From Liolophura sinensis (taxonomy: Eukaryota; Mollusca; Polyplacophora; Chitonida; Chitonidae): DNA of 64,000 nucleotides. A program made the position numbers and the translations under genes. Below are positions 61,201 to 64,000 of the stretch, piece by piece. The notes beneath the pieces are model-generated. The model had not been told where the DNA came from. It did not search any database and was given only the letters and a program-made list of their open reading frames with translations. Each line of letters begins with the position of its first letter. Within the stretch, counting starts at the first letter, position 1. Where the stretch lies: contig NC_088302.1 of assembly GCF_032854445.1 (NCBI RefSeq), positions 27,985,080 to 28,049,079 on the forward strand, given 5' to 3'.

Positions 61201-63384
61201 TTTAGCTTGCCTGTATGAAGTAAGGCAAGGTGTGGTGAGAGGGGAGAAAAGTGGTAGTGACGGTGTTGGTGTCTGGTTAAGCTTTTTTTCTTAGCTCCTG
61301 TATAATGGGCTCTCATACATGGATTAAAGGTTAAGCTTTTTCTTTTAGCTCCTGTATAATGGACTGTCATACATGGGTTGGAGGTTAAGCTTTTTCTTTT
61401 AGCTACTGTACATGTATAGTGGGCTCTCATTCTTTGATTAAAGGTTGAGCTTTTTTGTTTTGCTCTCTCATCTAAGGTATGGTGTGTAAATGCACATACT
61501 CGGATGGAAGGTTAAGCTTTTTTTGTAACTCTTGTACATGTTATCATACATGGATTGAAGGTTAAGCTTTTTCTTTTAGCTTCTGTACATGTATAGTGGG
61601 CTCTTATTCTTTGATTGAAGGTTGAGCTTTATTGTTTTGCTCTCTCATCTAAGGTATGGTGTGTAAATGCACATACTCGGGTGGAAGGTTAAGCTTTTTT
61701 TTAAACTCTTGTACATGCTATCATACATGGATTGAAGGTTAAGTTCTTTTTTTGCTCTCTGTCTAAGGTATTGTGTGTAAATGCACATTCTCAGATGGTA
61801 GGTTAAGCTTTTATTAGCTCCTGTAAAATGGCAATTATACATGGATTCAGTATACAGGGATAGAAAGTTATGTTTTGTTTGTGTTCTTTTTTATATTTCT
61901 CTTTGTCTGTGTACCTCTTCAAAGGGCCTTCTGATGAAAGGTTGAACTGTTATATTTTAGTTTTACAGGCTTTGTGAATGTTTTTTACAGTTATGTAAAC
62001 TTCAGTTTGTTCTCCATGCAGGGCAACAATTTCTTGTATACAGGGTTTCTGTGACTATTGCTTATGAGATTTATGGACTTTGCCATATTTACCATTTTTG
62101 TAATCAAGAAAAGTTTCAGGCAGAGCTACAATTTTTATGCCCACCTGCATGTAGGAGAAGAAGAAGGATATTGGGTTCCTCTGGCGATTTTACCTTTTTC
62201 CTATTTTGTGACACACATTCAGATAAACTTCATTCTGTTCTCCTGTGAACACAGATTTCTACAAGCTTTTCTTGTAGGGCTACAGTTTCTAATGCAATTA
62301 CTTATTAAGATAAACTTTTTGTCTCTCTAGCTAATTTACCAGATTTGTGGAGTGTAAGAATTTACCTTGGTGTATAACAGTTATCTGCAGAAAGCTTTCC
62401 ACATCTGTATTAGAACTAGGATCCTATGACACTAGTCGATGCATGTGCCTTCCTATACTGTGACAAAATGTTTAAACCATCTATGAAGACAGTGACTGTT
62501 GTCAGCTGAGTGTTTTCTTAGCCAATCAGAGGGCTGCAGTGGCCACCCTTAGCACACAGATAGCAAATCATGGGAAGTGATATGCATATCAAAGACTACT
62601 CCAGCCAGTTGGTAATCGAGGTTATTTTTACTACCATAGCTCAGCATTTGCTCAGCCATTCACAGCGTTGGAGTTGTTCACAGAATGTTGCATGCAGTTC
62701 ACAATTTGCATATCAAAGACCACTGACTCAATTTTGTGCATGAACTCCCCAAAATGACGTCTGTACCACCACAACACTTCACAACTTCTGCCTTTATTCT
62801 GATTCAGTTGTCTAATTGACTGCTATAGCAGGCAAGCTGGTGGGATTCTCTGAATGCCTTGTTCTCTTTGTGTTAATTTGATAGTATTGGTATTTGGTGA
62901 CTTTGGCATTTATCAAGACTTTTTGTATCTTTAGTTCAGTGTAAATCTCCTACAGTTTCCCTGTTTGATTTGGCAGCAGATGATTGGCCGATCAGATCCA
63001 GTGAAGTCTGAGATCTTCAGTCCAGCCGTGGGGGACAGTTCATACGCCATGATTTTAAATAAAAATGGAAAATTTTATAGACTAAATAATGTTGGAAATG
63101 GGCATTGTTACACGTCATAAATTTGTCTAAAATTCATACAAAACTGTATGTGATTTACAGTAATATCTTTTTGTTCTGTGCGTTTCTTGTTTGATTTGTT
63201 TTTTTTTCTCATAAGCTTACAAGGTAACTTTAATTTCTGTTGTATTAGACATTCTTGGATTTGTGTCACAATGGAGTGTTCACCGTGCCCACCAGTGTAG
63301 CGCAATTCTGGAGCACATCGCTCAGAACTCTTCTATTGTCTCACAATTCTCTGACTGAACTACCAGAAAGCATTGTGGCATTGA
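47277..63384 (+). CDS. LRRK1: LRRK1-like leucine-rich-repeat kinase, 5' half (gene span)
   Basis: A multi-exon gene for a large ROCO-family protein kinase. Nine coding exons join in phase to 504 codons: residues 1-34 N-terminus, about five ankyrin-type repeats (about 35-245), then leucine-rich repeats from about 280 (LPSCLPWQLPKLEYLNVSNN, LPQDIFKLPSLKKLDVHHN, LSVLNVSHNDLELLSDDLL). Vertebrate LRRK1 has the same order, including a shared FP.PWAC motif here at 451-457, followed by ROC GTPase, COR and kinase domains that would lie past 64000. LRRK2 differs by a long N-terminal armadillo region, absent here because the ATG has an upstream in-frame stop. The family phosphorylates Rab GTPases and acts in endosomal trafficking. 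Introns total about 14.6 kb. All junctions are GT-AG. The family call is firm; the orthologue symbol is inference. Confidence 0.85.
47680..47897 (+). mobile_element. SINE A in LRRK1-like intron 1, full head
   Basis: Has both internal Pol III promoter boxes: A-box TGGCTCAGTGG (47693-47703, exact to TRGYNNANNGG) and B-box region GAGTTCAAGTCC (47761-47772). The body has lost part of its 3' half (GTTTCCA joins directly to CGTAAAACACCAATC), and the tail is AAATAAATAA. The flanking repeats CTCATTGGATT (47669-47679) and CTCATTAGATT (47898-47908) match 10 of 11. Confidence 0.92.
48082..48294. mobile_element. MITE with imperfect inverted ends
   Basis: The left end CAGGGTCCGTTTATCAAT and the right end in reverse complement, CAGGGCCTGTGTTTATCAAT, share order and termini. 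About 213 bp, non-coding, in intron 1. Target-site duplication not resolved. Confidence 0.6.
48600..48790 (+). mobile_element. Decayed SINE A copy
   Basis: The 3' end TTATATAAGTGAATTATTCT then AAGCAAGGCATTGAAAGCAT and CAATCAAATGAA follows SINE A with many changes. The left end is unclear; CCTCAGTGGC at about 48649 may be a head relic. Confidence 0.5.
48813..48903. repeat. 20-bp tandem repeat, about 4.5 copies
   Basis: GCATTGCATTTACCCTGCAG repeated with one or two substitutions, in intron 1. A (TTA)n run follows at about 49236-49269. Confidence 0.85.
49495..49835 (+). mobile_element. SINE family B in intron 1
   Basis: Diverged head (GTAGAGCGTCTGCGGTGGGA) and a 30-bp insertion (AAGAGGAAGTTGTAACTTCC, itself palindromic) after the B-box region. 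The conserved centre GACTGGTTGACCCGTATCAG and 3' end TTAAGTACGACGTTACACCC with a CACTCACT tail are present. Same order as 10061-10376. Confidence 0.88.
50319..50504 (+). other. Exon-like 62-codon segment of unknown origin
   Basis: CACAAATCAG is followed by exactly 186 bases of open frame, then donor-like CAG|GTAGCT. The peptide begins EKIITLFIALLSENDTPAHL and includes LQEQALASLDAITHL. Its codons are far richer in G/C third positions (CTG, GCC, ACC, GAC) than neighbouring DNA, which looks coding. It is phase 0 at both ends, whereas LRRK1-like intron 1 is phase 1, so including it between exons 1 and 2 would shift the reading frame. It may be a captured piece of another gene. I do not recognise the family. 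Confidence 0.3.
51568..51607. repeat. Perfect 18-bp hairpin with 4-nt loop
   Basis: TGAGGCTGGTTTTAACTA, loop TAAA, then the exact reverse complement TAGTTAAAACCAGCCTCA. It lies in intron 1, about 280 bp before the exon 2 acceptor. Possibly the fused ends of a tiny inverted-repeat element; function unknown. Confidence 0.9.
51889..52103 (+). CDS. LRRK1: LRRK1-like coding exon 2 (N-terminus, first ankyrin)
   Basis: Acceptor after TCTTCTTTTTTCAG, donor GAG|GTAATT. Encodes residues 3-74: a helical N-terminus (LLDTFVGTLENGGKEELWSL) and a first ankyrin-like helix pair (HDYADVVYLLIHNGG). Enters in phase 1 and leaves in phase 0. Confidence 0.85.
52964..53165 (+). CDS. LRRK1: LRRK1-like coding exon 3 (ankyrin repeats)
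   Basis: Acceptor TTTCTTTGTAACAG, donor AAAG|GTAAAT. Encodes residues 75-141. Clear ankyrin signatures occur: ELTPLQVACKYGAKSVVCLL and SPLYLATINGHISVVEELV, with the TPLQ.A and G....V..LL positions of the repeat. The last 18 coding bases and the donor are the first unit of a 44-bp tandem array that fills the start of intron 3, so several competing donors follow the true one. Confidence 0.92.
53148..53783 (+). repeat. 44-bp array duplicating the exon 3 end and its splice donor
   Basis: Fifteen copies of the GAGCAT or GAACAT landmark at 44-bp steps (one 43-bp unit), from 53155 to 53770. Each unit holds AATGCAAGAGCATCCAAG (18 nt, derived from the exon 3 end) followed by GTAAAT, and is preceded by a CATATGCAG that looks like an acceptor. 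The first and last units have ATCAAAG; the inner ones have ATCCAAG (one ATCCGAG). This is a minisatellite born from an exon/intron boundary. Confidence 0.95.
54137..54360 (+). mobile_element. SINE A in intron 3, perfect 12-bp TSD
   Basis: Starts at CCCAGAAGACTCTCACCAAT (5'-truncated, no A-box) and keeps the GAGTTCAAGTCCAGCTCATG B-box region. It ends in GGAGTAAAACACCAGTCAGA with an AAATAAATAA tail. TTAATGTTAATA at 54125-54136 and 54361-54372 is a perfect target-site duplication. Confidence 0.94.
54449..54625 (+). CDS. LRRK1: LRRK1-like coding exon 4 (ankyrin repeats)
   Basis: Acceptor CTTTTCAATTACAG, donor GAAG|GTATCT. Encodes residues 142-200, including LFYAACLSGTLEMVEFWF and the start of the next repeat, NLTPLQAACE. 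Phase 1 in, phase 1 out. Confidence 0.92.
54727..54755 (+). other. G-quadruplex motif in sense strand of intron 4
   Basis: Five G-runs (8, 3, 3, 5, 3) are separated by loops of one to three bases: after the G8, AGGGTGGGAGTGGGGGTAGGG. This meets the usual G3+N1-7 quadruplex rule. It lies about 100 nt downstream of the exon 4 donor on the transcribed sense strand, where an RNA quadruplex could form. Confidence 0.8.
55023..55495. repeat. 44-bp minisatellite, highly homogeneous
   Basis: About 10-11 units of AGACTGAATGGGTCTGGCCA plus AATGGGGGCAGGAGTGTGAT plus TAAC with almost no variation (one A to G change near 55235), in intron 4. Such uniformity points to recent expansion or collapse-prone assembly. 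Minus-strand frames at 55386-55708 are incidental. Confidence 0.95.
56000..56175 (+). CDS. LRRK1: LRRK1-like coding exon 5 (last ankyrin repeat)
   Basis: Encodes residues 201-259: CMEIIMFLLEKGARIQAAIV completes the ankyrin region, then a linker DNYPDTVLAGLKDGIITDQV. Donor AAG|GTATAA. The acceptor is a NAGNAG pair (TTGTAGCAG); the upstream AG is used here because it keeps spacing with vertebrate LRRK1, but the second would merely drop one Ala. Phase 1 in, phase 0 out. Confidence 0.9.
56777..57000 (+). CDS. LRRK1: LRRK1-like coding exon 6 (first LRRs)
   Basis: Acceptor CCTATGTCATACAG, donor GG|GTAAGA. Encodes residues 260-333. After a WFEPHVHCLARVDVSHN strand come LRR cores: VDVSHNCLKVLPSCLPW and LEYLNVSNNNLHEFPAA, matching L..L.LS.N.L..LP. 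Phase 0 in, phase 2 out. Confidence 0.93.
57668..57861 (+). CDS. LRRK1: LRRK1-like coding exon 7 (LRRs)
   Basis: Acceptor CTTAAACCTTTCAG, donor TCAG|GTACGA. Encodes residues 334-398: MNLSKNKLLQLPQDIFKLPS and LKKLDVHHNFIQFL are two LRR units, followed by a polar insertion (SPSERHKHFKAKQTES) between repeats. Phase 2 in, phase 1 out. Confidence 0.93.
58060..58745. repeat. About 26-31 bp degenerate minisatellite in intron 7
   Basis: Built from ATGATCCACAGACAAAATCC and TGTCCTAT with variable spacing and many substitutions, ending about 100 bp before the exon 8 acceptor. Minus-strand frames here are incidental. Confidence 0.85.
58847..59028 (+). CDS. LRRK1: LRRK1-like coding exon 8 (LRRs, PWAC motif)
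   Basis: Acceptor ACATTTTCTTTCAG, donor CTG|GTCAGT. Encodes residues 399-459: LSVLNVSHNDLELLSDDLLA and LTKLIANNNKLHKFPSPWAC then EL. The FP.PWAC block corresponds to the same motif of vertebrate LRRK1. Phase 1 in, phase 0 out. Confidence 0.93.
59180..60006. repeat. CTACAG-rich array, 34-bp core
   Basis: The right part (about 59655-60006) is a regular 34-bp repeat, ACTACAGACTGTCGTAGACT plus ACAGCCTTCCCTGG, about ten units. The left part is a degenerate mosaic of CAGACTACAGGCTGCC words. The array is cut by a foldback element and resumes at 60749. Confidence 0.88.
60007..60748. mobile_element. 742-bp foldback element with about 300-bp inverted arms
   Basis: The left arm runs from TAGCTCCACGTAGC and the right arm, in reverse complement, from TAGTTCCACATAGC. 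Matching blocks follow in order along both arms: ACAGCTACACAATGATC, CTCCTGCGAAAGTACAGGCC, ATCGCCCCATGT, CA(C/T)GTGACTTC, and ACACCAATACAT nearest the centre. The single-stranded centre is about 110 bp (60300-60410). No transposase frame. Inserted within the CTACAG array of intron 8. Target-site duplication is unclear because the array itself is repetitive. Confidence 0.88.
60749..61035. repeat. Right remnant of the CTACAG-rich array
   Basis: Words such as CTAGACTACAGGCTACGAGA and CAGACTACAAGCTGCCCCAG continue the mosaic interrupted at 60006. They are mixed with about 90 bp of unrelated sequence near 60820-60890. Confidence 0.75.
61255..61860. repeat. About 60-bp array with higher-order units
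   Basis: The block GGTTAAGCTTTTTCTTTTAG plus CTCCTGTATAATGG recurs. Longer units with GTGTGTAAATGCACATACTC recur at about 61485, 61665 and 61778. Located in intron 8. Confidence 0.85.
61861..63248. other. 3' part of LRRK1-like intron 8
   Basis: The words TTGCATATCAAAGACCACT and ATGCATATCAAAGACTACT (about 62580-62730) suggest a short diverged duplication. A codon-like segment at about 62982 (QMIGRSDPVKSEIFSPAVGD) follows a TTGGCAG acceptor-like site but has no good donor, so it is not included in the gene. Confidence 0.45.
63249..63384 (+). CDS. LRRK1: LRRK1-like coding exon 9 (LRRs)
   Basis: Acceptor TCTGTTGTATTAG, donor TTGA|GTAAGT. Encodes residues 460-504 (TFLDLCHNGVFTVPTSVAQF, then LRTLLLSHNSLTELPESIV) and leaves one base. 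Joining exon 8 directly to this exon gives the same 21-residue spacing from PWAC.L to the conserved FW as in vertebrate LRRK1. Phase 0 in, phase 1 out. The next exon is outside the window. Confidence 0.93.
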
Positions 63385-63605
63385 GTAAGTGTGGCATTTA
63401 ATGTCTGACTGAATGATTGTCGTTTTTACACATCTATGTGACACATCTTTGAGGGAGCCTTGTGACAGGTTACAGGTACAGTGAATCCGATTACCTGTTA
63501 AAACTAACTGAACTACCGAAGAGCATTACTTGTTTCACTGTGTGAGCTTTAGCTTAATGATATTTCCGAATGAACTACTTGTACATGTTTCATAAAGCAT
63601 TGCAA

Positions 63606-64000
63606 CATTCGCAGTGTTGTCTGTGTTGAGCAGAGTAGCACTGTGACATGAGCAGTGTTGTCTGTGTTGAGCAGAGTAGCACTGCGACATGAGCAGTGTT
63701 GTCTGTGTTGAGCAGAGTAGCACTGCGACTTGAGCAGTGTTGTCTGTGTTGAGCAGAGTAGCACTGCGACATGAGCAGTGTTGTCTGTGTTGAGCAGAGT
63801 AGCACTGCGACATGAGCAGTGTTGTCTGTTGAGCAGAGTAGCACTGCGACATGAGCAGTGTTGTCTGTGTTGAGCAGAGTAGCACTGCGACATGAGCAGT
63901 GTTGTCTGTGTTGAGCAGAGTAGCACTGCGACATGAGCAGTGTTGTCTGTGTTGAGCAGAGTAGCACTGCGAAATGAGCAGTGTTGTCTGTTGAGCAGGG
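63606..64000. repeat. 41-bp minisatellite running off the right edge
   Basis: About ten units of GTGTTGTCTGTGTTGAGCAG plus AGTAGCACTGCGACATGAGC plus A, very uniform, starting about 220 bp after exon 9 and not ended at 64000. Two units are 37 bp because they lack one GTGT. Minus-strand frames of up to 125 codons here are incidental. Confidence 0.95.

Noticed and set aside
63535-63967. Three overlapping minus-strand frames of 116-125 codons
   Set aside because: All read the 41-bp array after exon 9, and their peptides are the same words in shifted order.

Overview
This is a eukaryotic nuclear window, most likely from a mollusc and possibly a bivalve. The evidence is AT-rich DNA full of tandem arrays, several tRNA-derived SINE families with target-site duplications, and one gene split into many GT-AG exons. 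The organism call rests on how familiar the SINE and MITE sequences look, so it is an inference and could not be checked here.

From 1 to about 35.8 kb I recognise no functional protein gene. The region holds minisatellites with periods of about 28, 32, 38, 43, 48 (two arrays) and 82 bp, CT and AT microsatellites, three SINE families (called A, B and C here), a decayed non-LTR reverse-transcriptase fragment near 9.3 kb, a small inverted-repeat MITE at 27.57 kb, and two pairs of diverged dispersed repeats. Open frames inside arrays are by-products of repeat periods divisible by three.

From 35.83 to about 42.25 kb lie four direct tandem copies of one non-coding unit (about 1.87, 1.97, 1.06 and 1.52 kb). 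Copies 3 and 4 carry different internal deletions. All four keep the same core of about 0.9 kb, which looks like promoter or first-exon DNA: a CGCATGCG palindrome, CCGGAA, a perfect IRF/ISRE-type TTTCAGTTTC and a GTAAGT splice donor. A 92-bp minisatellite follows at 43.3-44.1 kb.

From 47.277 kb to the right edge runs the 5' half of a gene on the + strand encoding a LRRK1-type leucine-rich-repeat kinase. Nine coding exons can be read with matching splice phases, giving 504 codons: a short N-terminus, about five ankyrin-type repeats (residues about 35-245), and leucine-rich repeats from about residue 280 on. The ROC, COR and kinase parts would lie beyond the window. Its introns contain SINEs, MITEs, a 742-bp foldback element and several minisatellites. 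One 44-bp array has amplified the 3' end of coding exon 3 together with its 5' splice site about 15 times.

The most unusual signals are the amplified promoter-like unit upstream of the LRRK1-like gene, the amplified splice-donor array at exon 3, the long foldback in intron 8, and an exon-like 62-codon segment of unknown origin inside intron 1.
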